Source: Candidatus Pantoea carbekii
GTDB lineage: Bacteria; Pseudomonadota; Gammaproteobacteria; Enterobacterales; Enterobacteriaceae
Reading direction: 5' to 3'
DNA length: 64,000 bases
Assembly: GCF_000971765.1 (NCBI RefSeq)
Contig: NZ_CP010907.1
Location: 776,338-840,337 of the forward strand
Shown: in pieces, positions 10,633-20,014 of the stretch
Numbering within the stretch: position 1 is the first letter of the stretch
How the letters are laid out: each line of letters opens with the position of its first letter
Position numbers and translations under genes: made by a program
Notes under the pieces: model-generated
Seen by the model: the letters and a program-made list of their open reading frames with translations, nothing else
Database searches by the model: none
Told to the model about the DNA's origin: nothing

Positions 10633-11503
10633 TTTTATTACCTTGTATTTTATAATGCAAAGAATGTGTTATTATTTGTTATATTATTCATAATATATGG
10701 ATGAATTTTAATTCATTGTATTTAATATAGTGATTACTCTAAATTAACTTACTTAAATTACAAAAAAATCTAATACAATAAGAAGTAAATCATGTATTGT
10801 AAGAACATTGTGATTGTAACTTTAAATCATTTTTATCGCTCTAACTAGCATGTAGATGGTAGATAAAATATCCTTGATGATAGGTAGTATGAGGTAGCCT
10901 TGCTAGGTTTGATATTTAATAGTATGCAGAGCACTTGCCTAATTAAAATACAATTTTTAATAAACATGTCTAAATTATCTAATTAGATAATGAATCTTCA
11001 CTTAGACGGTTAGATAACAATCTAAAATATATAATATAAATATCTTGATATTATAAATTATGCAAAACAATTATTCTGGTGCACAAACTCATAAAATCCA
11101 TATGAACCAAAGCTAACTCTTTACTTTCTTTAATATAATAAAAAATATTTTGCATGAAATGCTCTTTAAAAAAAGTTCTAAAATTAGAAATAATTATGTA
11201 ACATAATGAATTTTATCATATATTATTAATAATAATTTAATACTCCATCTTAATAACATTGTATCAATAACTTACAAGTAAAGTTTAAATTAAAAAAATA
11301 TTATTTTGCATAAATCAGCTATATGATTTTAATTTTTTTCTGTAAAAAACAAGCATATTTTCTATAAAGAATATATTTAATAGTTACTTCAACATATTTA
11401 CAATACATTTTATGCTAAGTTGATTTATATTCTTAAATATAATAATATAATTTATATTATATATAATGAATCAAAATATTTGTATTGATATTATGATCAT
11501 AAT

Positions 11504-11525
11504 ATCCTAAATATGGATTTAGGAT
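11504..11525. repeat. Perfect hairpin, 9-base arms
   Basis: ATCCTAAAT, loop ATGG, ATTTAGGAT. Not followed by a T run and not next to a gene end. Confidence 0.7.
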
Positions 11526-11634
11526 GACAATAAATTTATTTTAAATATTTTGGTATGAAGTAGTGATAATTAATGATTTTAACACAAAAACATCGTTATT
11601 AATATTTACGCAGCAAATGATTTATATTCCTGTC

Positions 11635-11661
11635 CATCATATCATATGTTATGATATGATG
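11635..11661. repeat. Perfect hairpin, 12-base arms
   Basis: CATCATATCATA, loop TGT, TATGATATGATG. In the cpxR-pfkA spacer, with no adjacent gene end. Confidence 0.75.
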
Positions 11662-11811
11662 TATTTATTGATTACGTTCGATTTATATAAATAAATTTAA
11701 TTTTACGATACAATAGGTTAATAGAAACATTCTATTATAATTTTAATATATATATTAGTTTAATCTGCATAGTTTTTAATAATTAAAATTTACATCCATT
11801 ATCATCTATTT

Positions 11812-11903
11812 TATCCATAATATTCTAAATTTAAAAATATTAAATGTTATAAGTAAATTAAAAAAACAGAGGAAATATTTTTAAATTTAGAATATTATGG
11901 ATA
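11812..11903. repeat. 30-base perfect inverted repeat, 32-base spacer, upstream of pfkA
   Basis: The arms at 11812-11841 and 11874-11903 are exact reverse complements over all 30 bases (begins TATCCATAATATTC). They flank a 32-base AT-rich spacer and end about 120 bases before the pfkA start. No direct repeat flanks the unit and there is no ORF inside, so it does not look like a simple transposon copy. It could form a long stem in the pfkA leader or an invertible segment. Confidence 0.85.
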
Positions 11904-12022
11904 CAGGAACTGTGAGTATACTATTTTAATAAGTATCCGTTACAAATTATCTTATTCAATTTTGGACTATATCTATTTCCTGGTAGTGATATAATGCTTA
12001 GTCTTATGCAATAGAGGTTTTA

Positions 12023-12985
12023 ATGGTTAAAAAAGTTGGAGTACTTACCAGTGGCGGTGACGCGCCGGGTATGAATGCAGCTATTCGAGGAGTCGTACGT
12101 GCTGCATTAAGTGAAGAAATTGAAATTTTTGGTATTTATGACGGTTATTTGGGATTATATGAAGATCGTATGATTCATCTTGATCGATATAGTGTCTCCG
12201 ACATCATTAACTGTGGAGGTACATTTTTAGGATCTGCAAGATTTCCCAGATTCTGTAATGAAAATATTCGAAAAATAGCAATTGAGAATATGAAACAACG
12301 TGGCCTTGAAGCATTAGTAGTTATTGGTGGTGACGGTTCTTATATAGGTGCAAAACACCTCACTGAAATGGGTTTTCCATGCATTGGTTTACCAGGTACT
12401 ATTGATAATGATGTAGCTGGTACCGACTATACTATAGGTTACTTTAGTGCATTGCAAACAGTCGTAGAAGCGATTGACCGTTTGCGTGATACTTCTTCTT
12501 CACACCAACGTATTTCTATCGTAGAAGTAATGGGTCGCTATTGTGGTGATTTAACACTTGCAGCAGCTATTGCTGGCGGCTGTGAGTTTATTGTGATTCC
12601 AGAAATCCCCTACGTTCGTGAAGAATTAGTTTCCGCAATCAAATCTGCTATTGCTAAAGGTAAAAAGCATGCTATTGTAGCTATTACAGAACGTATTTGT
12701 AACGTTGATGATTTAGCAGATTATATACAAATAGAAACAAAACGTGAAACTCGCGTTACTGTACTGGGTCATATTCAAAGAGGTGGAGCACCTTGTGCGT
12801 ATGATCGTATTTTAGCTTCGCGCATGGGAGCCTACTCTATTGAATTGCTGCTTCAAGGATATGGCGGAAGGTGTATAGGTATTCAACATGAAAAAATGGT
12901 ACATCATGATATTATCGATGCTATTGAAAATATGAAACGTTCTTTTAAATGCGAATGGTTAAATACGGCAAAACAGCTGTATTAA
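12023..12985 (+). CDS. pfkA: ATP-dependent 6-phosphofructokinase I
   Basis: Phosphorylates fructose 6-phosphate, the committed glycolytic step. The 320-residue product matches the E. coli length. It has the ATP loop [15 protein letters not shown] (residues 8-22), GGDGSY near 102-107, catalytic PGTIDND near 123-129, and MGRYCGD. One odd residue: the conserved RGGT motif reads Cys64-GGT (TGT codon, one transition from CGT). The effect is unknown. AGAGG about 9 bases before the ATG serves as ribosome site. A 30-base inverted repeat lies about 120 bases upstream. Confidence 0.96.
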   Translation: MVKKVGVLTSGGDAPGMNAAIRGVVRAALSEEIEIFGIYDGYLGLYEDRMIHLDRYSVSDIINCGGTFLGSARFPRFCNENIRKIAIENMKQRGLEALVVIGGDGSYIGAKHLTEMGFPCIGLPGTIDNDVAGTDYTIGYFSALQTVVEAIDRLRDTSSSHQRISIVEVMGRYCGDLTLAAAIAGGCEFIVIPEIPYVREELVSAIKSAIAKGKKHAIVAITERICNVDDLADYIQIETKRETRVTVLGHIQRGGAPCAYDRILASRMGAYSIELLLQGYGGRCIGIQHEKMVHHDIIDAIENMKRSFKCEWLNTAKQLY

Positions 12986-13582
12986 GCGATCTTACTTAAA
13001 GATATCGCAGGTAAAGATTTAAAAAATATTTAAGGTTTTAATTGAATTAAATATTTATTAAGAGATACATAAAATTTTTTTTATAAAAACTCTAAAGTTA
13101 TTTAATTTAAGTAAATGATAATTCAATTTATTTTAATCTGCTTAACATTTAGTTCATGTTAAAAATCAGTACTGGTATATATATGAGTTAATATTATTTA
13201 AACTAATATATCCTACTGATACAGAATATTTTTAGAAAAATATTAAAAAAAACTGTGAAATCAATTTTAAATACTGTTTATATAAGTGAATACGATAAAA
13301 TTACTTATCGAAATAATCAGTTGAATAACGATTGCTTGAGATATGTATTAAATTTCAGTACACAATGAACGCTTATAACTAATTTGTACTATTTTAAGTT
13401 AAAGATGACATTAAAATATACGCATTATATAATCCATTTGAAATATTTTATTAAGTTACAAGAATTATAATATCAATACCGATTGATATTTATCAATATT
13501 TAGTAAACTAGATGAATTATGCTATTAATTTAGTAGAATAATAAAAAGGAAGGAAAATAATCGAATAGATGCAGCAGAGTTT
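12986..13582. other. Gene-free spacer between convergent pfkA and tpiA
   Basis: sbp and cdh lie here in E. coli; no remnant is recognisable. A perfect 9-base-arm hairpin (AATATCAAT, loop ACCG, ATTGATATT) occupies 13469-13490 and may terminate tpiA. A weaker imperfect pairing follows the pfkA stop near 12986-13008. Confidence 0.55.
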
Positions 13583-14362
13583 TTATTTAGTATTAAAGTA
13601 TTTACATGTAGCAGCAATTTTAACAATAGTTGAAAAAACGTTTGCGTTTAATGAAGCATTACCTACTAATACACCATCGATATCTGGTTGATAAAAAAAT
13701 TGTGCGACATTTTTATCGTTAATAGAACCACCGTATAAAATAATAACTGTTTTGGCTACTGTCGTATCCTGTTCTGCAAGATACTCACGAATAAATTTAT
13801 GAATTGTTTGTGCCTGTAGTGGAGTAGCTGATTTGCCAGTACCAATTGCCCAAATTGGTTCATAGGCAATTACTGCGTTTCTAAAAGCTGCAACGCCCTG
13901 TATTTTCAATATAGCATTGATTTGATGAGCACATATTTCATTTGTTTTTCCTCTTATATGCTCTTTCTCAGTTTCACCTACACATAACACTGGCACTAAG
14001 TTAGCATTTTTTATCATAAGGAATTTTTGTGCAATGACTTCATTGCTTTCGTTATGATAGCGACGACGTTCAGAATGGCCAACAATAATATATTTTACAC
14101 CAATATCTCTCATCATATTTACTGAGATCTCACCTGTGAATGCACCAGATAAATTAACGTCAACATTTTGAGCACCTAGGTCTATATTACTAATGGAAAT
14201 AAGAGCTTGTTTTACTAAATGTAGATATACAATTGGTGGCGCAATGACAATGTCACAATCTTCAATACCTAGTAGCTCTTTTCTTAAATAACTAATTAAT
14301 TCGTTTGCTATTTTTTTGCTACCATTAAGTTTCCAATTACCAATAATTAGTGGACGTCGCAT
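13583..14362 (-). CDS. tpiA: Triosephosphate isomerase
   Basis: Interconverts dihydroxyacetone phosphate and glyceraldehyde 3-phosphate. The 259-residue TIM barrel has the N-terminal GNWKLNGS with the catalytic Lys, GHSERR with the electrophilic His near residue 96, and [14 protein letters not shown] with the catalytic Glu near residue 168 and the mobile loop 6. The phosphate-binding YGGSIN and [10 protein letters not shown] close the barrel. It is convergent with pfkA, as in E. coli. No defect is seen. Confidence 0.97.
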   Translation of the reverse strand: MRRPLIIGNWKLNGSKKIANELISYLRKELLGIEDCDIVIAPPIVYLHLVKQALISISNIDLGAQNVDVNLSGAFTGEISVNMMRDIGVKYIIVGHSERRRYHNESNEVIAQKFLMIKNANLVPVLCVGETEKEHIRGKTNEICAHQINAILKIQGVAAFRNAVIAYEPIWAIGTGKSATPLQAQTIHKFIREYLAEQDTTVAKTVIILYGGSINDKNVAQFFYQPDIDGVLVGNASLNANVFSTIVKIAATCKYFNTK

Positions 14363-14787
14363 ACGTTTCTCCGATTTACGTGAAAATGTTTTACTAGAAT
14401 AGAGATATTTTATTAAGCCTTAATGATATGAAAATTAAAATAATTTAATTTTCATATTTTTCGGTTAAATCATCATAAAAGCTGTAATTTTTATTTTGCT
14501 GTCATTATCAATAAGTATTTTTCGACGTGTTGAAACATGCAAGTCAGATTTTCCAAATTGTCATTTGCCTTTTCCAATAATGAATGTTATAAAGTAAATT
14601 TTATATATAAAAACCTATTTTAAATCAATTAGATTATTCTAATCATTTGATGAGATTGAATACAGAAAATCATAACTAGTTAACATGAGTTAAAAAAGAT
14701 TTTGTGTTTGAATCTACATTCATCTACAAAATTTTTCAACAATTTTAACATATATTTAAAATGGAATTTTTTATTAATGTGTTAAGT
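14363..14787. other. Gene-free spacer between fpr and tpiA
   Basis: yiiQRS-type genes of E. coli are absent. The notable feature is a perfect hairpin at 14426-14457 (14-base arms starting ATATGAAAATTAAA, 4-base loop) followed by a T run on the plus strand. It sits 63 bases upstream of tpiA. Confidence 0.6.
14426..14457. repeat. Perfect hairpin, 14-base arms
   Basis: Arms 14426-14439 and 14444-14457 with loop ATAA. Plus-strand T run follows, but no plus-strand gene precedes it. It lies in the leader or promoter area of minus-strand tpiA. Confidence 0.75.
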
Positions 14788-15534
14788 TTACCAATAAAAC
14801 TCACTACTTATTTGCCCAAATTTGTGCTTAAAATGTTTACGCATATTGCGATTAGTTTCTAATATTTTTTGAGTATCACGTACCATTTGTGGATTTCCGC
14901 AAAGCATTACATGAGTATTTTCTGCTTTTATAGGTATTCCAACACTTTCTTCTAATTGACCGTTTTCTATCAGAGAGGGTATACGACCGTATAGTGCGCC
15001 AATAATTTTTTCACGGCTTACTACTGATTGTATATGTAACTTACCAGCATAACATTTTTGCAAATGCATAAAAAGTAATAAAAAATTTAAATCTGTAGCG
15101 TAGCGAACGGCATGTACTAGAACAATTTTTTCAAAGCGTTCAAGATTTTCCCCTTGTTGTAAAATTGATAAATAAGGACCAATAGCAGTTCCAGTGGATA
15201 TCATCCATAATATTTGACAATCAGGAATTTCGCGTAGCAAAAAAACACCTGAAGCGTCTTTAGCTATTAGTATTCCATCTCCTGGCTGTAATAATTTTAA
15301 TCGTGGGCTTAGTTGACCATTTTCCACTGTCACAATATAGAAATCTAACAATGAATCTTTGGGTGCATTAACATAAGAATATGCCCGCTGTATACGTTCC
15401 CCGTTTATTTCTAATGCTAATTTAGAAAATTGTCCAGCTATAAAAGGATTAATTGGTGCTTCAATGCGTAAGCTGAATAATTTATCAGTCCAGTGTTTAA
15501 TGTCTTTCACTTCAGCATTTATCCAATCTGTCAT
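14788..15534 (-). CDS. fpr: Ferredoxin/flavodoxin-NADP+ reductase
   Basis: Moves electrons between NADPH and flavodoxin or ferredoxin, supporting radical-SAM enzymes and iron-sulfur chemistry. The 248-residue flavoprotein shows the FAD motif RAYSYVNAP near residue 50, IVTVENGQLSPRL, the NADP loop STGTAIGPYLS near residues 113-123, and the C-terminal MLCGNPQMV. It ends in FYW, with the aromatic C-terminus usual for this subfamily. The glpX/glpK/glpF block next to fpr in E. coli is gone. A spacer of over 800 bases separates it from hslU. Confidence 0.95.
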   Translation of the reverse strand: MTDWINAEVKDIKHWTDKLFSLRIEAPINPFIAGQFSKLALEINGERIQRAYSYVNAPKDSLLDFYIVTVENGQLSPRLKLLQPGDGILIAKDASGVFLLREIPDCQILWMISTGTAIGPYLSILQQGENLERFEKIVLVHAVRYATDLNFLLLFMHLQKCYAGKLHIQSVVSREKIIGALYGRIPSLIENGQLEESVGIPIKAENTHVMLCGNPQMVRDTQKILETNRNMRKHFKHKFGQISSEFYW

Positions 15535-16126
15535 CTTTACTCCTTAACTAATTGATATTTTAAAATTATTAGTAAAATTTTTTTAAATTTAAAAATAAAA
15601 TTTTCATCATCTGTTAAGTACAGATATAACAGTATAATATATAGCAATTATGTTGTTTAATTTTACTAAAATGGTATTTTCTTTATTATTAGAAATATAA
15701 TTATGTATTTATTTTAGCTATTAATTATATTTATGTAATTTAAAGTTGTATCAATAGTATTGATTATTCTTCTTTTTAAAAGAAATCAATTTTTTTTTAC
15801 ATTAATAAATAAATATTTTATATCTATAACGTAATTTTTTATGGTGGCTGTATCTATAATTTTTGCATGAATAAATTTATGAATTACAAAATTGTGAATA
15901 TGATATTATTATCGACATTTATGATAATATTGTCATTTCAATAAGTTGGGGTGTATCTACTAAGTATCATTGTAAATAAATCCATATTAACATTTCTATT
16001 GTACAAAAGAATCAATTTTTTTACTATAAACTATAAAAATGTAACGATAATAAATACAGAAAGCATATAAATGATTTTAAAATTTGATTATCTATATTTG
16101 AAAATGGAGATATTTTTATAAAATGT

Positions 16127-16149
16127 TCGCATTAATATGCGATTTTTTT
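16127..16149 (+). terminator. Small terminator-like hairpin
   Basis: TCGCAT, loop TAAT, ATGCGA, then a T run on the plus strand. No plus-strand gene lies upstream, so it may be left over from a lost gene. Confidence 0.45.
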
Positions 16150-16295
16150 AAAATAATTAATTATTTTACAATGCTATATATATTAATTGAAGTAATTTAA
16201 GTAATTTTTTACTTAATTTTTTTGGTTGACTATGTGCTATCATGCATTAAATCATCCTAATTAAATTTTTTTAAAAATTTCTATAGCAGAAACAG

Positions 16296-16325
16296 TGTCC
16301 AACACAATAATTACTGCATTGGACA
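16296..16325 (-). terminator. Hairpin after hslU
   Basis: Arms TGTCCAA and TTGGACA pair 20-49 bases beyond the hslU stop on the minus strand. Likely the hslVU terminator or a 3'-end stabiliser; the T tract is weak. Confidence 0.5.
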
Positions 16326-16344
16326 AGTAATATTTAATATAAAC

Positions 16345-17682
16345 TTATAAAATAAAACGACTTAGGTCTTCATCTGAAACTAATTCATCTAAATATCTAC
16401 CAACATATTCTGAATTAATTGTAATAGATTCGCCGTTACGTTCACTAGCATCGTAAGAGATATCTTCCATGAGACGTTCTAGAACAGTATGTAGACGGCG
16501 TGCTCCAATGTTCTCAGTAGTTTCATTTACTTGCCATGCTGCTTCTGCAATTCGGCGAATACCATCTTGAGTAAACTCTACGTTAACTCCTTCCGTTCCC
16601 ATTAATGCTTTGTATTGTATAGTAATAGAAGTAGTAGGTTCGGTAAGAATTCGTTCAAAATCGTTTACTGTTAATGCTTGTAATTCAACACGAATCGGCA
16701 AACGTCCCTGAAGTTCTGGGATCAAATCTGCAGGTCTAGCAATTTGGAAGGCACCCGATGCAATGAACAATATATGATCGGTTTTGACCATCCCATGCTT
16801 AGTTGATACTGTACAACCTTCTACTAACGGTAGCAAATCGCGCTGTACACCTTCTCGTGATACATCTAATCCAGAAGATTGACTTCCATGCTTACAGATT
16901 TTATCAATCTCATCAATAAATACTATACCATTTTGTTCAACTGCATTAATAGCTTCTTGTTTTAACTCTTCAGGATTTACGAGTTTAGCGGCTTCTTCTT
17001 CGATCAATAATTTCATTGCATCTTTGATTTTTAGTTTACGTGATTTCTGCTTTTGAGAGCCAAGATTCTGAAACATTGACTGTAACTGACTAGTCATTTC
17101 TTCCATACCCGGAGGTGCCATGATTTCAACCCCCATAGGAACCGCTGCTAGATTAATTTCAATTTCTTTTTCATTAAGTTTGCCTTCACGCAATTTTTTT
17201 CTAAAAGATTGACGAGCAACAGTCGGTTCAGAATTATCCTCCTCAGTTTGACACCAATTATTTTTTGCAGGTGGGATTAGCACATCGAGGATTCGTTCTT
17301 CTGCCATTTCTTCTGCATGGTGTTTGTTTTTTTCAATTGCTTGATTTCGTACCATTTTTATAGAAGAATCAGTTAAATCACGAATAATTGAATCAACTTC
17401 TTTACCTACATAACCTACTTCAGTAAATTTTGTTGCTTCTACTTTTATAAAAGGTGCATTAGCTAACTTAGCAAGTCGACGTGCAATTTCTGTTTTACCA
17501 ACACCGGTTGGACCTATCATCAGGATGTTTTTTGGAGTTACTTCATGACGTAATTCTTCATCGAGCTGCATACGGCGCCAACGATTACGCAGTGCAATAG
17601 CTACAGCTCGTTTAGCACTTTCTTGACCAATAATAAAACGGTTTAATTCCTTAACAATCTTGCGTGGAGTCATCTCAGACAT
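16345..17682 (-). CDS. hslU: HslU ATPase subunit of the HslUV protease
   Basis: AAA+ unfoldase that feeds substrates to the HslV peptidase. The 445-residue product has the Walker A loop [15 protein letters not shown] near residues 55-69, the GYVGKEVDS pore loop, a lysine/glutamate-rich intermediate domain, Walker [10 protein letters not shown] near residue 256, and the sensor-2 [11 protein letters not shown]. The C-terminus ends DEDLSRFIL, the tail that docks into HslV. It starts 11 bases after hslV, in the usual hslVU operon under the heat-shock promoter upstream of hslV. Confidence 0.97.
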   Translation of the reverse strand: MSEMTPRKIVKELNRFIIGQESAKRAVAIALRNRWRRMQLDEELRHEVTPKNILMIGPTGVGKTEIARRLAKLANAPFIKVEATKFTEVGYVGKEVDSIIRDLTDSSIKMVRNQAIEKNKHHAEEMAEERILDVLIPPAKNNWCQTEEDNSEPTVARQSFRKKLREGKLNEKEIEINLAAVPMGVEIMAPPGMEEMTSQLQSMFQNLGSQKQKSRKLKIKDAMKLLIEEEAAKLVNPEELKQEAINAVEQNGIVFIDEIDKICKHGSQSSGLDVSREGVQRDLLPLVEGCTVSTKHGMVKTDHILFIASGAFQIARPADLIPELQGRLPIRVELQALTVNDFERILTEPTTSITIQYKALMGTEGVNVEFTQDGIRRIAEAAWQVNETTENIGARRLHTVLERLMEDISYDASERNGESITINSEYVGRYLDELVSDEDLSRFIL

Positions 17683-17693
17683 GATTTTGATCC

Positions 17694-18224
17694 TTACGCC
17701 TTAGATAGTAATTCTTCGAATTTAATGTTATGGTTTGTATAAATACAAATATCGCCAGTAATGGTTAATGCTTTTTCAACAATATCGCGTGCAGCAATGT
17801 CTGTGTTCTCTAATAGCGCGCGAGCAGCTGCCTGGGCGTAAGGTCCCCCAGAACCAATAGCGATGAGGTCATTTTCAGGCTGAATTACATCGCCGTTACC
17901 ACTAATAATTAGAGAAATATTTTCGTCAGCAATTGCTAGTAATGCTTCAAGACGACGTAATATACGGTCAGTACGCCAATCTTTTGCAAGTGCTACAGCA
18001 GCTTTAGTTAAATGACCTTGGTGCATTTCCAATTTACGCTCAAATAATTCAAATAGCGTAAAAGCATCAGCTGTACCACCTGCAAATCCTGCTATTACTT
18101 TATCATTGTAAAGGCGACGAACTTTGTTAACATTACTTTTCATGACTGTATTACCAAGGGTAGCTTGGCCATCCCCACCGATCACTACTTGACCGTTGCG
18201 TCTTACGCTTAATATCGTTGTCAC
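17694..18224 (-). CDS. hslV: HslV peptidase subunit of the HslUV protease
   Basis: Proteasome-like threonine peptidase, two hexameric rings working with HslU. The start is the GTG at 18224, giving [11 protein letters not shown]. Removal of Met then exposes the catalytic Thr1. A TTG six bases further upstream would add Ser-Val and bury the nucleophile, so it is rejected. GGGGA lies a few bases before the GTG. The 176-residue product carries GDGQATLG, Lys33-region [21 protein letters not shown] and [17 protein letters not shown] sigma-32-type promoter lies about 80 bases upstream, and a short stem-loop sits in the leader. Confidence 0.96.
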   Translation of the reverse strand: MTTILSVRRNGQVVIGGDGQATLGNTVMKSNVNKVRRLYNDKVIAGFAGGTADAFTLFELFERKLEMHQGHLTKAAVALAKDWRTDRILRRLEALLAIADENISLIISGNGDVIQPENDLIAIGSGGPYAQAAARALLENTDIAARDIVEKALTITGDICIYTNHNIKFEELLSKA

Positions 18225-18260
18225 AGACAAAGTCCCCTTTTTACATTACAGTGGAAAAGA

Positions 18261-18285
18261 ACTCCTAGTATTTCGGACGCGGAGT
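18261..18285 (-). other. Leader stem-loop of hslVU
   Basis: Arms ACTCC and GGAGT (plus-strand view) flank a 15-base loop in the 5' leader of hslV. E. coli hslVU also has a leader stem-loop; its role here is inference. Confidence 0.4.
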
Positions 18286-18300
18286 ACAATGTTGAACTTG

Positions 18301-18329
18301 ATATGGGGTAGGATCAAAAGGCTTTCAAC
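18301..18329 (-). promoter_or_regulatory. Sigma-32 (heat-shock) promoter of hslVU
   Basis: Read on the minus strand: GTTGAAA, 14 bases, CCCCATAT. This fits the RpoH consensus (CTTGAAA, 11-16 bases, CCCCATNT) closely. It lies about 80 bases before the hslV GTG, where the E. coli hslVU heat-shock promoter also lies. The -35 overlaps the stop codon of the decayed ftsN 3' end. RpoH itself is encoded at 48.8-49.6 kb. Confidence 0.8.
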
Positions 18330-18530
18330 CCCTTTTGGTTAGGCGAACACAGCTTGAATAGATAGTATGACGTAATTGTTTGACAGTTTTATTAGCAATT
18401 TTGGGATCTTTAAATAGGCTAATTAATACACGATTTCAACCATAGCAATTCACAAGATAATCTTCACAGTCTTTTAATACTAAAATATGCGCGCATAAAT
18501 TCAGCTGTATCGTTAAATGTAAAGTAGCCT
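18325..18530 (-). pseudogene. ftsN: Decayed SPOR-domain end of ftsN
   Basis: The minus strand encodes, across shifted frames, remnants of the FtsN SPOR domain: AEFMRAYFSI (family QAETVRAQLAFEG), then CYG-stop-NRVLISLFKDPKIANK and LRHTIYSSCVRLTKRG-stop (family NNGWNRVVIGPVKGKENA...LKMAGHTNCIRLAAGG). A stop replaces the tryptophan before NRV and at least one frameshift is present. It lies between the intact N-terminal ftsN ORF and hslV, the E. coli position of the ftsN 3' end. The reading is by eye against remembered family sequence. Confidence 0.8.
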
Positions 18531-18754
18531 GATTATACTATCTAGAATAGTCAAGTTCTTTGTCTATGAGAACGTATTTTTAATATTCATTTGAATTTAT
18601 TTTTTGTACAGATCATTGATAGATTTGTATACATTTAATTTTTAGATTATTCTATATCTTTGAATATAGGCAGTGTATGTTTATTACATATTAATTTATA
18701 TAAGTTTTTATATTTTCTTCAGTCATCCAATAATTTCCGTTGTTCATTACTCAG

Positions 18755-19108
18755 TTAATTATATTGTGGCTTGATATTACTATCAACAGAGAAATTCGTT
18801 GAAATAGTAGGTATTGTAGTCTGAGGATTATCTAGTTCTGTAATATATTTCCATTTTTCCTTAGGTTGAGTCTGAAGAATATTATTATTAATGGTATTTT
18901 CCGAATAAATTATAGGAAGATTATCCTTGTGTTTGTAATGAGATATTGACCATAATCCAATGATTGCACTAATGAATATTACTACCGCGAACGTTATTTT
19001 TAATTTTAATAATAAAAGAAAATTTTTTCTATCATTTTGATTAAGTTTAACAATTTTTTTACATTGTGTCTCTTTTAAAAATTTACACCCGATATAATCT
19101 TTTTTCAC
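18755..19108 (-). CDS. ftsN: Shortened cell-division protein FtsN (cytoplasmic tail, membrane anchor and essential periplasmic helix only)
   Basis: A 117-residue bitopic protein: a basic cytoplasmic tail with DY near the N-terminus (contact with FtsA in E. coli), a membrane helix at about residues 36-56, then QPKEKWKYITELD at residues 81-93. That segment matches the essential E domain of E. coli FtsN (KPEERWRYIKELE), with Trp, Tyr and Leu at the key positions. E. coli FtsN is about 319 residues; here the linker and SPOR domain are lost, and the SPOR remnant lies downstream as pseudogene. In E. coli the short E segment is the part needed to trigger septal wall synthesis, so this may be a working minimal FtsN. 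That is inference; early decay is the alternative. Confidence 0.8.
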   Translation of the reverse strand: MKKDYIGCKFLKETQCKKIVKLNQNDRKNFLLLLKLKITFAVVIFISAIIGLWSISHYKHKDNLPIIYSENTINNNILQTQPKEKWKYITELDNPQTTIPTISTNFSVDSNIKPQYN

Positions 19109-20014
19109 AATTTACACCATTTTGACTTAATACTGCTATTAATTCCATTGATTTTTTTCTAAAAATCCTCCTATATTATTTTAATATTAAATTTTAAAAG
19201 AGTAAATTTATAAACAAATTTACATTTTTATTCCATGATATAAGAATCATATTTTTTATTGATAATTATAGTATTGATAATATTCTCATGACTTTTTTTT
19301 ACTATGCGAATAGAGCAAATTTTATATTTTCCTCAATATATCTATCTATTGTAGATAGATATATTGAGGATTGACAATTTAAAAAGAAATATTGGATGCA
19401 TGTAGTTTATAAAATAATCATAATACCATTACAGTACTTAAATATAATAATGTAAGTAATAATATTGTCATTCATGTTTAAATTTAAGGTATCGTATTTT
19501 TGAATTTCAAAATTAAAAAATTTTGTTATTAACAAGTTGTTTTAATGAAAATTTTATTATATATACGTGATATATCTAATATCTTATATACATTTGATAT
19601 TTTTTATCGAAATTAAAATAATTTAGAATTATTTTACAAACACTTTATAAAAAATATGTTATTCTACGCTGATTTAATTACCTTAATTTTAATTGCTATT
19701 TAATTCAAATTAATTATTTATTCATCAATATGAAAAGTTTATTTCTCATTAACGTAATATTAAATTCTAATAAAAAGTAATTGATGCGATTTTTAGTTAT
19801 ATTTTTTTAAACGTCAAAAAAAGATTTCATATACACTAACAAAAGATATTTTATTCCAACTAACCTGATGTTATACAAGTAATAATAAGATACAAAATCT
19901 CTAACTTTAAATACACAATTTAATAAAATAATTTTTTAAAATTTCTAACAAAAAACACTGCAGTTTATTGTTATTATTAATATTGTTTTAATTATTGATT
20001 AATGATGTGAATAC
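19109..20014. other. Gene-free spacer (cytR position)
   Basis: cytR sits between ftsN and priA in E. coli; no repressor remnant is recognisable in this very AT-rich stretch. It contains a striking 19-base-arm hairpin at 19330-19370. Confidence 0.6.
19330..19370. repeat. Perfect hairpin, 19-base arms, 3-base loop
   Basis: Arms 19330-19348 (TCCTCAATATATCTATCTA) and 19352-19370 are exact reverse complements, loop TTG. It lies about 220 bases upstream of ftsN and 650 bases beyond the priA pseudogene end, with no T run. Confidence 0.85.

Larger units (their letters stand above)
10633..12022. other. Long gene-free spacer between cpxR and pfkA (cpxP and fieF lost)
   Basis: E. coli carries cpxP and fieF here. 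No coding remnant could be recognised. It holds three perfect inverted repeats: 11504-11525, 11635-11661 and the 30-base-arm repeat at 11812-11903. It also contains the divergent cpxR and pfkA promoters. Confidence 0.6.
15535..16344. other. Gene-free spacer (glpFKX, zapB, rraA, menA region lost)
   Basis: No coding remnant is recognised. Two hairpins are visible: a small terminator-like one at 16127-16142 and one just beyond the hslU stop at 16296-16325. Confidence 0.6.
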
